A stretch of DNA of 64,000 nt from positions 62,001-126,000 of the forward strand of contig NZ_QZMT01000001.1 in the NCBI RefSeq assembly GCF_003932495.1, written 5' to 3'. Positions 40,996 to 51,325 of the stretch are shown piece by piece (within the stretch, counting starts at the first letter, position 1; each line of letters opens with the position of its first letter). The position numbers were made by a program, and so were the translations under genes. This DNA comes from Guyparkeria sp. SCN-R1 (GTDB lineage: Bacteria > Pseudomonadota > Gammaproteobacteria > Halothiobacillales > Halothiobacillaceae). Under the pieces are notes generated by a model that worked only from the letters and a program-made list of their open reading frames with translations, was not told the origin of the DNA and did not search any database.

Positions 40996-42513
40996 ATGGC
41001 GCGCGTGGCATTCCCCGAAATCGGTTTGCGAGAGATTGCCCGGCTGCGTCATGCCGGCGCCCCAGATCGTCGGGTGCGTGCGATCAGCGACGATAGCCGC
41101 GATCTCGATGCCAGCACGCTCTTCTATGCCCGCGAAACCCAGTCGCACGATGCCGATCGGTTCGTCGCGGATGCATTGGCCCGCGGGGCGGCCGGAGTCA
41201 TTGGTGCCGGGCTTACGCCGGCCAAGGGCGTGGTGCTGGTCGACCGCCCGGAGGAGGCGATCGCCGAACTGATCATGCAGGCCAATGGCTGGAACCACGA
41301 GGCGGTTGCGATTACCGCGGTCACCGGGACCAACGGCAAGACCACCGTCTGCCACCTGATCGCCGGGTTGATCGGCTTCGACGGCGAGCCCGTCGGGGTG
41401 ATCGGTACGCTGGGTTGGGGGCTGTGGTCGCCGCGAGCGGAGTACCAGTCCACGACCAACACCACGCCGGGACTGATCGAAAACTGGCGCCTGATCGGTG
41501 AACTGGTCCGTGAGGGCGCGCGCGAGATCGTCATGGAAGTCTCCTCCCACGCCCTGACCCAGGGCCGGGTAGACGGCCTGCCCATCCGCACCGGGGTGTT
41601 CACCAACCTCGGTCGGGACCACTTCGACTATCACGGCGACGTCGAGGCCTACCTCGGGGCCAAGGCCCGCCTGTTCGCCTTGCCGAGCCTGCGCCAGGCG
41701 GTACTCAATGCCGACCAGTCGGCGACGGCGCGAATGCTCGACACACTCGCCGCCCGAGATGACGCGCCACGCCAGCTGTGTTACTCGCTGGCCCCGGCGG
41801 CCGGCTCGACCGACTGCCGCCCATGCCTGACCGGCGTGCTCGAGGCCCCGGAGTCGGGCCGCATGCGACTAGCAGTCAGCGGCTTCGGCGAACGGGCCGA
41901 GCTCGAGGCGGCGCTGGCCGGTCGCTTCAATGCCGAGAACCTGCTCGCCGCGCTGGCCGCGCGCTTGGTAGTGGGCGAGACGCTCGATGCCCTTGCCCAC
42001 CATGTGGGACGGCTCAAGACCCCGCCGGGCCGGATGGAAACTTTTGTGATCGGTCGCGGCATGACTGCCGTGGTCGACTACGCCCATACCGCCGATGCCC
42101 TGGAGAACGTGCTTGCCAGCCTGCGTGAAGGGCTGCCTCATGGCGCCCGCTTGGGTGTGATCTTCGGCTGTGGCGGCGACCGCGACACCGGCAAGCGCCC
42201 GCTGATGGGAGCCGTGGCCGAACGACTGGCCGACTGGGTAATCGTCACCAGTGACAACCCGCGCAGTGAATCGCCCGAGGCGATCATCGACGCGATCCTG
42301 ACCGGCATGACGCACCCCGCGGAGGTCGAACGCCTCGTCGATCGGCAGGAGGCGATTGCCAACGGTATCCGCCGGCTCGCCGACGGGCGTCCGGGCGATT
42401 GCCTGCTGGTTGCCGGCAAGGGCCATGAAACCGGCCAGGAAGTCGGCGACCAGGTACGCCCGTTCGATGACCGTCTGGTGGTTCGCGAACAGGCACGGGA
42501 GGTGGCGCCATGA
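40996..42513 (+). CDS. murE: UDP-MurNAc-tripeptide synthetase MurE
   Basis: A 505-residue Mur ligase that adds meso-diaminopimelate to UDP-MurNAc-L-Ala-D-Glu. The ATP loop is TGTNGKTT near residue 112. The DNPRSE motif near residue 418 is the specificity signature for meso-diaminopimelate rather than lysine. YQSTTNTTPG binds the UDP-MurNAc-dipeptide. The start at 40996 is set by the family N-terminus; a longer frame from 40876 lies within ftsI. Confidence 0.97.
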   Translation: MARVAFPEIGLREIARLRHAGAPDRRVRAISDDSRDLDASTLFYARETQSHDADRFVADALARGAAGVIGAGLTPAKGVVLVDRPEEAIAELIMQANGWNHEAVAITAVTGTNGKTTVCHLIAGLIGFDGEPVGVIGTLGWGLWSPRAEYQSTTNTTPGLIENWRLIGELVREGAREIVMEVSSHALTQGRVDGLPIRTGVFTNLGRDHFDYHGDVEAYLGAKARLFALPSLRQAVLNADQSATARMLDTLAARDDAPRQLCYSLAPAAGSTDCRPCLTGVLEAPESGRMRLAVSGFGERAELEAALAGRFNAENLLAALAARLVVGETLDALAHHVGRLKTPPGRMETFVIGRGMTAVVDYAHTADALENVLASLREGLPHGARLGVIFGCGGDRDTGKRPLMGAVAERLADWVIVTSDNPRSESPEAIIDAILTGMTHPAEVERLVDRQEAIANGIRRLADGRPGDCLLVAGKGHETGQEVGDQVRPFDDRLVVREQAREVAP

Positions 42514-43964
42514 TTCGGGCCACGCTCGACCAGATCGCCCGCTGGGCCGAGGGACGCCTGGCCCCGACCGCCGACGGTGGAGTGCCGGTAGCCGGCGTCG
42601 GCACCGACACCCGCGCCGAGCTGGGTGGCCGACTGTTCGTCGCCCTGAAGGGCCCGAACTTCGATGCGCATGGCTTCATCGACCAGGCGGCCCAACAGGG
42701 GGCGGTCGCCGCGCTGGTCGAACGCGAACAACCGGATTGTGCCCTGCCACAGGTGATCGTCGACGACACGCTCGCCGCCCTGGGGCGGTTGGCCCGGGGC
42801 TGGCGCGAGGCGGTCGATCCGACCGTGATCGGGATCACCGGCAGCAGCGGCAAGACCACCGTCAAGGAACTGCTAGCCGCCATGCTGGGTCAGATCGGCG
42901 CCACGGCGGCCACCCGCGGTAATCTCAACAATGACATCGGCGTTCCACTGACCTTGCTCGACTGGGCGCCCGAAACGCGTTTTGCGGTAGTCGAGATGGG
43001 TGCCAACCACGTTGGCGAGATCGCCCGGCTGACCGAGTTGGTCGCCCCGGACATCGTCGTGGTCACCATGGCCGGTCGTGCCCACGTAGGCGAGTTCGGC
43101 TCGGTCGAACGCATCATCGAGGCCAAGGGCGAGATCTATCGCCACTGCCCCGCCGCGGCCCGAGCGCTGATCAACCTGGATTCCAACGGCGCCGACCAGT
43201 GGCTGAAGGCCGCGCCGCAGGCCGAGACCTTCACGCTCGATCCCTGCCATCGTGAATGGGCAACCTGGTTCGGCGAATACGATGCGACGGCCCACGAGCT
43301 GTCGGTCACCGAACGCAGTCAGCCGGTGTTCGATCGCCTTGCCGTGCCCATGGCCGGTGCGCACAACGCTGCCAATCTGCTCGCCGCGATCGGGCTGGCA
43401 CGCCTGGCGGGTGCGCCCGTCGAGGCGATCACGACCGGGCTGTCCACCTTCCACCCGCCGGCCGGTCGGATGGGTCTTGTGGTGCTCGCCAACGGCTGGC
43501 GATTGATCGATGACAGCTACAACGCCAACCCCGAGTCCATGCGGGCCGCACTCGGTTACCTGGCCGGCCAGCCCGGGGCACGGTTTGCCGTGCTCGGCAG
43601 CATGGGCGAGCTGGGTTCGGAGGACGAGCTACTGCACCGCCAGTTGGGCGAGTTCGCCGCTGGCCAGGAACTCCAGGGGGTGATCGCGGTCGGTCCGGGG
43701 GCCGCGGCGCTCGCCGCCGGTTTCGAGGCCGCCGGTGGCCCGGCCGACTCGCTCGAGGTGGTCGAGGACAGCGAGGCGGCCACCCAGGCATTGCGCCAGC
43801 GCCTGGCCGACCGCGGCCGGACGGCCGTGACCGTGCTGCTCAAGGGCTCACGCTTCATGCACATCGAACGGGTCCGCGAGGCCTTCGAACGGGAGATCGG
43901 CATCACGCCGGGGACCGGCAATAAAACCACAGGGAGAGGGCGAGATGCTGCTCTGGCTGACTGA
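42510..43964 (+). CDS. murF: UDP-MurNAc-pentapeptide synthetase MurF
   Basis: A 484-residue Mur ligase that attaches D-Ala-D-Ala, completing the pentapeptide. Motifs are [15 protein letters not shown] near residue 110, [29 protein letters not shown], and the Mur C-terminal [11 protein letters not shown]. Overlaps murE by 4 bases and mraY by 20 bases. Confidence 0.97.
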   Translation: MIRATLDQIARWAEGRLAPTADGGVPVAGVGTDTRAELGGRLFVALKGPNFDAHGFIDQAAQQGAVAALVEREQPDCALPQVIVDDTLAALGRLARGWREAVDPTVIGITGSSGKTTVKELLAAMLGQIGATAATRGNLNNDIGVPLTLLDWAPETRFAVVEMGANHVGEIARLTELVAPDIVVVTMAGRAHVGEFGSVERIIEAKGEIYRHCPAAARALINLDSNGADQWLKAAPQAETFTLDPCHREWATWFGEYDATAHELSVTERSQPVFDRLAVPMAGAHNAANLLAAIGLARLAGAPVEAITTGLSTFHPPAGRMGLVVLANGWRLIDDSYNANPESMRAALGYLAGQPGARFAVLGSMGELGSEDELLHRQLGEFAAGQELQGVIAVGPGAAALAAGFEAAGGPADSLEVVEDSEAATQALRQRLADRGRTAVTVLLKGSRFMHIERVREAFEREIGITPGTGNKTTGRGRDAALAD

Positions 43965-45027
43965 ATGGCTGACCCAGTACGCCAGCTTCTTTGGCGTATT
44001 CGAATACCTGACGTTCCGCGCGATGCTGGGCGTGGCCACGGCGTTGTTGATCTCGCTGGCGATTGGCCCGTTCGTTATCCGCTGGCTGCAAAGCGTCAAG
44101 GCGGGTCAGCCGATCCGCGAACTGGGCCCGCAGACCCATCTGGCCAAGGCAGGCACGCCCACCATGGGCGGGGCGCTGATCCTGATCTCGATTGCCGTGT
44201 CGATGCTGCTCTGGGGCAGCCTCGGCAATGTCTATGTATGGGTCGCGCTGCTGACCACCATGGGCTTTGGTCTGATCGGCGGTTGGGACGACTACCTCAA
44301 GCTCTCGCGTCGCAACAGCGACGGACTGGCCGCGCGTTGGAAATACCTGGGCCAGTCGGTCATCGCGCTGGTCGCCGCCGTCTTCCTGTTCTCGATCGCC
44401 GAGACGCCGGCCGAGACCAGTCTGCTGATCCCGCTGGTCAAGGATGCCCTGATCCCGTTGGGCTTCGGCTTCGTGATCCTGACCTATTTCGTGGTAGTCG
44501 GCAGCTCGAACGCCGTCAACCTCACCGACGGGCTCGACGGGCTGGCGATCATGCCCACCGTCCTGGTCGCCGGCGGATTGGGCGCGTTTGCCTACGTCAC
44601 CGGTCACTACGAGTTCGCCAATTACCTCGGCCTGCCATTCATCGCCGGGGTGGGCGAACTGGTGGTCTTCTGCGCCGCGATCGTCGGTGCGGGGCTCGGC
44701 TTTCTCTGGTTCAACAGCTACCCCGCCCAGGTGTTCATGGGCGACGTGGGTGCGCTGGCCCTGGGTGCGGCCCTGGGCATCGTCGCCGTGATGGTCCGCC
44801 AGGAAATCGTGCTGTTCATCATGGGCGGCATCTTCGTGCTCGAGACCGTCTCGGTGATGCTCCAGGTCGCCTCGTTCAAGCTGACCGGCAAGCGCATCTT
44901 CCGCATGGCGCCGATCCATCACCACTTCGAGCTCAAGGGCTGGCCCGAGCCGAAGGTCATCGTGCGCTTCTGGATCATCACCGTGATTCTGGTGTTGGTC
45001 GGCCTGGCAACGATGAAGGTGCGCTGA
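43945..45027 (+). CDS. mraY: Phospho-MurNAc-pentapeptide transferase MraY
   Basis: A 360-residue inner-membrane enzyme that makes lipid I on undecaprenyl phosphate. It has ten hydrophobic segments, the substrate loop [16 protein letters not shown], the metal-binding [10 protein letters not shown] and the [11 protein letters not shown] and [17 protein letters not shown] motifs. AGGGAGAGGG precedes the start at 43945. Confidence 0.98.
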   Translation: MLLWLTEWLTQYASFFGVFEYLTFRAMLGVATALLISLAIGPFVIRWLQSVKAGQPIRELGPQTHLAKAGTPTMGGALILISIAVSMLLWGSLGNVYVWVALLTTMGFGLIGGWDDYLKLSRRNSDGLAARWKYLGQSVIALVAAVFLFSIAETPAETSLLIPLVKDALIPLGFGFVILTYFVVVGSSNAVNLTDGLDGLAIMPTVLVAGGLGAFAYVTGHYEFANYLGLPFIAGVGELVVFCAAIVGAGLGFLWFNSYPAQVFMGDVGALALGAALGIVAVMVRQEIVLFIMGGIFVLETVSVMLQVASFKLTGKRIFRMAPIHHHFELKGWPEPKVIVRFWIITVILVLVGLATMKVR

Positions 45028-46493
45028 TGAAGCTGATTGTCGGCATGGGACAGACCGGATTTTCCGCGGGGCGCTTCTTCGCTCGTCGTGGCGAGTCGTT
45101 CGTCGCCGCCGACACCCGCGGGGCGAGCGCCCCGCGCGCCGCCTGGCTCGAGGCATTCGGCGTCGGCACGGTCTTCGACGGGGAGATTGGCGCGGCCATG
45201 CTCGACTCGGCCGACCTCCAAGCACTCGACGGCATCGTGTTGAGCCCGGGTTTGAACCCCGCGTCCGAACCGCTGGCCGGGCTTCTGGACGAGGCGCGCC
45301 GTCGCGGCATCCCGGTGGAGAGCGACATTGCCGTCGCCCTGCGCCACGCCCCGGTGCCCTATGTCCTGATCACCGGTTCCAACGGCAAGAGCACGGTCAC
45401 GGCACTGACCGCCGAATTGCTCACCGCCGCGGGCTACCGGGTGGCCATCGGTGGCAATTACGGCACCCCGGCCCTGGACCTGCTGGCCGAATCGGGCGAT
45501 ATCCTGGTGCTCGAGGTCTCGAGCTTCCAGTTGGAGGCCTGCGATCCCGAGGCCATCCGCGCACGGGCCGCGACCGTATTAAATATCAGTGCCGATCACC
45601 TCGACCGGCACGGCTCGATCGAGGCCTACGCGGCGCTCAAGCAAAAGATCCTCGTCCATGCCGAGACGGCCGTGATCAATGTTGACGATGCGCGCGTCGC
45701 GTCGATGGCGGCCGACAGTGGCGCTCGGGTCGTGACCTTTTCCGCCGGGGCGAGCGACGACTCGCTTGGCGCCGAGCATCGCTATTACCTGGATGCCGAT
45801 GGCGAATCCCTTTGCCGCGACGACCAGGTGCTGTTCGCCGGCGAGGATCTTTCCCTGCCGGGGGCTCACAACCGCATGAATGCCTTGGCTGCCCTGGCGC
45901 TGGTCGAGGCCGTAGCCGGTCGAGCCGCGCTCGACGGGGCGGCCCTGCGCGCCGCGTTGGCCACGTTCACCGGCCTGCCGCATCGCATGCAGGTGGTCTG
46001 CCGCTGGCCGGTTAATGGCGGCGAGGTGCGCTTCATCAACGACTCCAAGGCCACCAATGTCGGTGCTGCCGTGGCCGCCATCGACGGGTTGGCCGCGGGC
46101 GGCGTGGCCGGCCAGGTAGTGATCGTCGGTGGGCAGGCCAAGGGTCAGTCCTTCGACGAGCTGGCCACGGCCCTCAAGACCCACGCCCTGGGCGTGGCGC
46201 TGATCGGCGTCGATGCCGACCGGATCGAATCGGCGCTCGTCCCGGTCGCCGGGGGCACGTTGCCCATCGCACGTTGCGAGTCGCTCGAGGCCGCCGTGAC
46301 CTGGGCCGCCGAGCAGGCCTCTGCCCGGGTATCGCCAGGTCGGCAGGTAGTGGTGTTGCTGTCCCCGGCCTGTGCGAGCTTCGACCAGTTCCGCGGCTAT
46401 GCCGATCGCGGCGAGCATTTTGCCCGGGCGGCCGAGTCGATCTGCGACCCGCGTGATGTACCGGCGCAGGTGTCCGTGGAGGTGGCCTCATGA
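45027..46493 (+). CDS. murD: UDP-MurNAc-L-alanine:D-glutamate ligase MurD
   Basis: A 488-residue Mur ligase. The N-terminal Rossmann-like domain starts KLIVGMGQTGFSAGRFF, the ATP loop is ITGSNGKSTVTALT near residue 116, and EVSSFQLEA and the C-domain VRFINDSKATNVGA follow. The start at 45027 shares one base with the mraY stop. The same frame is open far upstream inside mraY, but only this ATG gives the family N-terminus. Confidence 0.96.
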   Translation: MKLIVGMGQTGFSAGRFFARRGESFVAADTRGASAPRAAWLEAFGVGTVFDGEIGAAMLDSADLQALDGIVLSPGLNPASEPLAGLLDEARRRGIPVESDIAVALRHAPVPYVLITGSNGKSTVTALTAELLTAAGYRVAIGGNYGTPALDLLAESGDILVLEVSSFQLEACDPEAIRARAATVLNISADHLDRHGSIEAYAALKQKILVHAETAVINVDDARVASMAADSGARVVTFSAGASDDSLGAEHRYYLDADGESLCRDDQVLFAGEDLSLPGAHNRMNALAALALVEAVAGRAALDGAALRAALATFTGLPHRMQVVCRWPVNGGEVRFINDSKATNVGAAVAAIDGLAAGGVAGQVVIVGGQAKGQSFDELATALKTHALGVALIGVDADRIESALVPVAGGTLPIARCESLEAAVTWAAEQASARVSPGRQVVVLLSPACASFDQFRGYADRGEHFARAAESICDPRDVPAQVSVEVAS

Positions 46494-47746
46494 GCCTGTG
46501 GCAACTCAACGCCCGCGGTTGGCAATCGCTTGGACGCCTGGGCAGCCAGGGTCTGCAATGGCTCGCCGATCGCAATGTGGTCGACGGAGCAAAAGATGCC
46601 ACCAGCGGCATTTCCCTGGATCGGTCGCTCCTCATCGCGCTGCTGGCGCTGTTGTCGATCGGCCTGGTGATGGTCGCATCGGCCACCCTCGGCATGGGCG
46701 ATTCCGCGGCAGCCGGCCGGGGTCTGCTGATTCGTCAGTCAGGCGCGGTGGTCGTCGGCTTGATCGCGCTGTCGGTGCTGCTGATGGTGCCGTTGCGCCA
46801 CTTCGTGGCCCTGCGCAATGTGATCCTGATCGCCTCGATCCTGTCCTTGGCCGTGTTGTTCATCCCGGGGGTGGCACACACCGTGAACGGCGCGACGCGC
46901 TGGATCGATCTGGGCTTCATGCGGGTCCAGGTGAGCGAGTTTGCCCGCCTGGGCATGATCGTCTGGATGGCTGCCTATCTCGGTGTGCACCTGGAGAAGG
47001 TACAGACGCGTATCCGCGGCATGGCAGCCCCGGTGGCCGTGATCATGCTCGCCTCGACGCTCCTGCTGCTGCAGCCGGACTACGGCAATACCCTGGTGCT
47101 CGGCGCGACACTCTTTGCCATGGCCTGGCTGATGCGCGCCCAGCTGCAAACCATGTTGATGTTGATGGCCGCCGGCGGGGCATTGGCCGTGGTCGGCGTG
47201 TTCTCGGCCCAGTACCGGGTCGATCGTCTGCTGTCATTCTCCAATCCCTTTGCCGACCCGTTCGGCGACGGTTATCAGCTGGTCAACGCCCTGATTGCCA
47301 TCGGTACCGGCGGGCTGTTCGGCCGCGGTCTGGGCGAGGGCGTGCAGAAGCTCGCCTATCTGCCGGAGGCGCACACCGATTTCATCTTCGCCGTCTACGC
47401 CGAGGAGTTTGGCCTGTTCGGCGTCATCGCGTTGCTGGGGCTCTACGGGGTGCTGGTCTGGCGTGGCTTCGTGATCGCGCGCATGGCTTGGGCGGTGAAG
47501 CACTACACCGGCGCGGCGCTGGCCTGGGGCATCAGCACCTGGATCGGCATGCAGACGCTGATCAACATGGGCGTGAACATGGGGCTGCTGCCCACCAAGG
47601 GCCTGACCCTGCCGCTGATCAGCTACGGCGGTTCGGCGATGGTCGCGACCCTGCTCGCCATGGGCCTGATCCTGCGCGTACACCACGAGGCCAGCCGGGC
47701 GATGGCCGAGGCCGGTATCGAGGATGTGCGGGAGGTGACCCGGTGA
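46490..47746 (+). CDS. ftsW: Septal peptidoglycan glycosyltransferase FtsW
   Basis: A 418-residue SEDS-family polymerase paired with FtsI. It has ten membrane segments after a cytoplasmic N-terminus of about 45 residues, with NGATRWIDLGFMRVQVSEF, LLLLQPDYGNTLVL, GLGEGVQKLAYLPEAHTDFIF (containing the catalytic aspartate region) and LPLISYGGSAMVATLLAMGLI. Overlaps murD and murG by 4 bases each. Confidence 0.97.
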   Translation: MSLWQLNARGWQSLGRLGSQGLQWLADRNVVDGAKDATSGISLDRSLLIALLALLSIGLVMVASATLGMGDSAAAGRGLLIRQSGAVVVGLIALSVLLMVPLRHFVALRNVILIASILSLAVLFIPGVAHTVNGATRWIDLGFMRVQVSEFARLGMIVWMAAYLGVHLEKVQTRIRGMAAPVAVIMLASTLLLLQPDYGNTLVLGATLFAMAWLMRAQLQTMLMLMAAGGALAVVGVFSAQYRVDRLLSFSNPFADPFGDGYQLVNALIAIGTGGLFGRGLGEGVQKLAYLPEAHTDFIFAVYAEEFGLFGVIALLGLYGVLVWRGFVIARMAWAVKHYTGAALAWGISTWIGMQTLINMGVNMGLLPTKGLTLPLISYGGSAMVATLLAMGLILRVHHEASRAMAEAGIEDVREVTR

Positions 47747-48885
47747 GCCGCGCGGTGATCTACGTCATGGCCGGCGGTACCGGCGGGCACGTGGTGCCGG
47801 CACTGGCGGTGGCCGGTGCACTGGCCGAGCGCGGCTACGCCATCCGCTGGATGGGCACCGAGCGCGGCATCGAATCGCGCCTGGTCCCAGAGGCCGGCTA
47901 CCCGATCGACTACCTCGCAATCGGCGGCCTGCGCGGCAAGGGGCTGGCCACCCGGCTGGCAGCGCCCTTGCGGCTGCTGCACGCCGTCTGGCAGGCCGGC
48001 CGGCTGTTGCGCCGTCACCGCCCCGCTTTGGTGATCGGCATGGGCGGCTTTGCCGCCGGGCCGGGCGGACTTGCGGCCTGGCTGTTGCGCCGGCCGCTGG
48101 TGATCCACGAACAGAACGCCATTGCCGGGCTGACCAACCGGGTGCTCTCCCGCTTGGCCCGCGTGACGCTGGCGGCCTACCCGAAGGCCTTCGGGAAGGC
48201 GCTGGCCTCAAGCCAGGTGGTGGGCAACCCCGTGCGTGCGGAAATCGCCGCCCTGCCGGAGCCGGCAAGCCGGTTCGAGGGTCGTGGTGGGCCGGTGCGC
48301 GTGCTGGTCCTCGGCGGCAGCCTGGGCGCCCAGGCGCTCAACGAGGCCGTGCCTCAGGCCCTGGCGGGGATCAGCCAGGAAACCGATCTCATCGTGCGTC
48401 ACCAGGCGGGGCCACGTCACCTGGAGAAGGCAGTCGCCCATTACGAGTCTGCCGCTTGGGGTGCCGACAGTCGTCACGAGGTATCGGGCTACATCGACGA
48501 CATGGCCGAGGCCTTCGGCTGGGCGGATTTCGTCATCGCCCGGGCGGGCGCCATGACCGTTGCCGAGATCGCCGCTGCAGGTATCGGCGCACTGTTCGTG
48601 CCGTTCCCACACGCCGTCGACGATCACCAGCGATTCAATGCCGCCTGGCTGGTTGATCAGGGTGCCGCTCGGCTCTTGAACCAGCGCGAGGCGGACGTCG
48701 ACACCCTGGCACGCCTGCTCGAGCCGCTGCTGGCCGACCGGGCCGCCTTGCTCGACATGGCGACACGTGCCCGCGAGGCGGCCGTGCCCGACAGCACCGC
48801 GCGGATCGCGGCGATCTGCGAGGACGTGATCGCCGGGAAAACCCCAGACAACCAACCAGACAATCAATCCGGGGAGGGCCGGTAA
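47743..48885 (+). CDS. murG: Lipid II synthase MurG
   Basis: A 380-residue GT28-family glycosyltransferase that adds GlcNAc to lipid I on the cytoplasmic membrane face. Motifs are the N-terminal MAGGTGGHVVPALAVA, VIHEQNAIAGLTNRVL, VLGGSLGAQALNEAVP and the UDP-GlcNAc-binding RAGAMTVAEIAAAGIG. It starts with GTG at 47743, overlapping the ftsW stop by 4 bases. The frame upstream lies inside ftsW. Confidence 0.96.
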   Translation: MSRAVIYVMAGGTGGHVVPALAVAGALAERGYAIRWMGTERGIESRLVPEAGYPIDYLAIGGLRGKGLATRLAAPLRLLHAVWQAGRLLRRHRPALVIGMGGFAAGPGGLAAWLLRRPLVIHEQNAIAGLTNRVLSRLARVTLAAYPKAFGKALASSQVVGNPVRAEIAALPEPASRFEGRGGPVRVLVLGGSLGAQALNEAVPQALAGISQETDLIVRHQAGPRHLEKAVAHYESAAWGADSRHEVSGYIDDMAEAFGWADFVIARAGAMTVAEIAAAGIGALFVPFPHAVDDHQRFNAAWLVDQGAARLLNQREADVDTLARLLEPLLADRAALLDMATRAREAAVPDSTARIAAICEDVIAGKTPDNQPDNQSGEGR

Positions 48886-50321
48886 TGGATGCAGTGACAG
48901 CCGATTTCGCCCCGGTCGCCCAGGTGCGCATGCGCAAGGTGCGCCACCTGCACTTCGTCGGTATCGGCGGGGCGGGCATGAGCGGTATCGCCGAGGTGCT
49001 GCACACGCTGGGCTTCGTGGTGTCCGGCTCGGACATGAACGAATCGCCGGCGGTGCGGCACCTGCGCGAGCTGGGCATCGAGGTGTTCATCGGTCATGCC
49101 ACGGAGAATCTCGCCGGGGCCGACGTGTTGGTAGTCTCGACCGCGATCGCCGCGGACAACCCGGAGCTGTTGGCGGCGCACGAGCGGCGCATGCCGGTGG
49201 TGCGTCGTGCCGAGATGCTCGCCGAGATCATGCGGTTTCGGATCGGGTTGGCGGTCGCCGGCACCCACGGCAAGACCACCACCACCTCGCTGTTGGCCGC
49301 GATCATGGCCGAGGCGGGGCTCGATCCCACCTACGTGATCGGCGGCAAGCTGCTATCCAGCGCCTCGAACGCGCGCCTCGGCCGGGGTGAATACCTGCTC
49401 GCCGAGGCCGACGAGTCGGATGCCTCCTTCCTGCACCTGCAGCCGCACGTCGCGGTGGTCACCAATATCGACGCCGATCACCTCGAGACCTACGACAACG
49501 ATTTCTCGCGCCTGCTCGATCACTTCGTCGAATTCCTGCACAACCTGCCGTTCTACGGGTTGGCGGTGCTGTGTGCCGATGACAGTCACACCATGAGCAT
49601 CGTCGACCGGGTGGGTCGGCAGGTGCTGACCTATGGCATCGACGCGCCGGCCGACGTGCGCGCCACGGCCATCCACAGTGACGGCTTCGAGTCGAGCTTC
49701 GAGGTCAGCCTGCCGGGCGGCGAGTCGTGGCATTGCCGCCTGGCGATGCCGGGACGGCACAACATCCTGAATGCCCTGGCGGCGATTACCGTGGCCCACG
49801 ATCTGGGCGTCGAGGGCGAGGCGATCGTCCGGGCATTGGCCGGCTTCAAGGGCGTCGGACGTCGCCTCGAGCGGCGCGGCTCGCTTGCCTTCACCCATGG
49901 CAGGCGGATGCTGCTGGACGACTACGGCCACCACCCGCGCGAGGTTGCCGCCACCCTGGCGGCGGTGCGCGATGCCTGGCCGGACGAGCCGCTGCTCCTG
50001 ATCTTCCAGCCGCATCGCTATACCCGCACCCGCGACCTGTTCGAGGACTTCGTCGAGGTGCTTTCGCAGGTGGACCAACTGATCCTGATGGAGGTCTACG
50101 CCGCCGGGCAGCAGCCGATCGCCGGTGCCGACGGGCGCAGCTTGGCCCGGGCGATCCGTGCCCGCGGCCAGGTCGACCCGGTCTTTGTCGCCGAGCCGGC
50201 CCAGGTGGTCGAGGTGATCGACGACATGGTCCGCGAAGACGGCATTGTCCTGACGCTGGGTGCCGGCAATGTCGGCAGCCTGCCGGGGTTGCTGCTCGAG
50301 CACTGGGAGGACCGGGCATGA
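48885..50321 (+). CDS. murC: UDP-MurNAc-L-alanine ligase MurC
   Basis: A 478-residue ligase for the first amino acid of the peptide stem. HFVGIGGAGMSGIAEVLH lies near residue 25, the ATP loop AGTHGKTTTTSLL near 125, and ADESDASFLHL and LLDDYGHHPREVAATL are family signatures. It starts by TAATG overlap with murG and overlaps ddl by 4 bases. murB is not in the cluster. Confidence 0.97.
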   Translation: MDAVTADFAPVAQVRMRKVRHLHFVGIGGAGMSGIAEVLHTLGFVVSGSDMNESPAVRHLRELGIEVFIGHATENLAGADVLVVSTAIAADNPELLAAHERRMPVVRRAEMLAEIMRFRIGLAVAGTHGKTTTTSLLAAIMAEAGLDPTYVIGGKLLSSASNARLGRGEYLLAEADESDASFLHLQPHVAVVTNIDADHLETYDNDFSRLLDHFVEFLHNLPFYGLAVLCADDSHTMSIVDRVGRQVLTYGIDAPADVRATAIHSDGFESSFEVSLPGGESWHCRLAMPGRHNILNALAAITVAHDLGVEGEAIVRALAGFKGVGRRLERRGSLAFTHGRRMLLDDYGHHPREVAATLAAVRDAWPDEPLLLIFQPHRYTRTRDLFEDFVEVLSQVDQLILMEVYAAGQQPIAGADGRSLARAIRARGQVDPVFVAEPAQVVEVIDDMVREDGIVLTLGAGNVGSLPGLLLEHWEDRA

Positions 50322-51325
50322 ACGAGCAGGCACAACAGGCACAAGCACAAGCCCTGGGGCGCGTGATGGTGCTGATGGGCGGCTGGTCGGCCGAGCGGGA
50401 GGTCTCGCTCGCCAGCGGTCGGGCCGTCCACGAGGCATTGATCTCCCGCGGCGTGGATGCGATCGGCGTCGATCTGGATCGCGCCGGTGCCCAGGAACTG
50501 GGCCATCGCCTGCTGGCCGAGCGGGTCGATCGGGTCTTTATCGCCTTGCACGGTCGTGGCGGCGAGGACGGTCAGGTTCAGGCACTGCTGGAACTGGCCG
50601 AGATGCCCTACACCGGCAGCGGCATGGCCGCCTCGGCCATTGGCATGGACAAGGTGATGTGCAAGCGCATCTGGCAGGGCGCGGGACTGGGCACGCCCGC
50701 CTTTGCCATGGTCGACAGCCTCTCCGCGGCACGCGAGGCCGCCGAGGCGCTGGGTTGGCCGGTAATTATCAAGCCGACGGCGGACGGTTCCAGCGTCGGC
50801 GTGAGCAAGGTCGATGACCCGGCGGGTGTCGAACCGGCGTTCCGCGAGGCCGCCGCCCATGGCGAGGTGATGGTCGAGCAGTTCATCGCCGGTGGCGAGT
50901 ACACGGTCGCGATCCTCGGCGAACAGAGCCTGCCGGCGATCCGGATCGAGGCGAGCGCCGAGCATGCCTTTTACGACTACCAGGCCAAGTACGAGGCCGA
51001 GGACACCGGCTACCGGATTCCCTGTGGCCTTTCGGCCGAGGAAGAGGCCCGGCTGGCCGAGGCGGCCCGGGCGGCATTCGGCCTGATCGGTGCCCGAGGC
51101 TGGGGCCGCGTTGATTTCATTCGCGACGCCGAGGGGCGGCACTGGTTGATCGAGGTAAACACAGTCCCCGGGATGACCAGTCATTCGCTGGTACCCATGG
51201 CCGCGCACGCGGTCGGGATGGACTTTCCGGGGCTGTGTGTCGCCATTCTCGAGCAGACCCTGGGCAGCCGGCCCCACCCGGCCGGGGTGTCCACGGGAGG
51301 TGAGTCGGCTGATGGAGCGGTTTGA
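50318..51325 (+). CDS. ddl: D-alanine-D-alanine ligase
   Basis: A 335-residue ATP-grasp enzyme supplying D-Ala-D-Ala to MurF. It starts with a Gln/Ala-rich extension (about 14 residues), then VMVLMGGWSAEREVSLASG, FIALHGRGGEDGQVQALLE, PVIIKPTADGSSVGVSKV, and the metal site VDFIRD...WLIEVNTVPGMTSHSLVP. Overlaps murC by 4 bases and ftsQ by 1 base. Confidence 0.97.
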   Translation: MNEQAQQAQAQALGRVMVLMGGWSAEREVSLASGRAVHEALISRGVDAIGVDLDRAGAQELGHRLLAERVDRVFIALHGRGGEDGQVQALLELAEMPYTGSGMAASAIGMDKVMCKRIWQGAGLGTPAFAMVDSLSAAREAAEALGWPVIIKPTADGSSVGVSKVDDPAGVEPAFREAAAHGEVMVEQFIAGGEYTVAILGEQSLPAIRIEASAEHAFYDYQAKYEAEDTGYRIPCGLSAEEEARLAEAARAAFGLIGARGWGRVDFIRDAEGRHWLIEVNTVPGMTSHSLVPMAAHAVGMDFPGLCVAILEQTLGSRPHPAGVSTGGESADGAV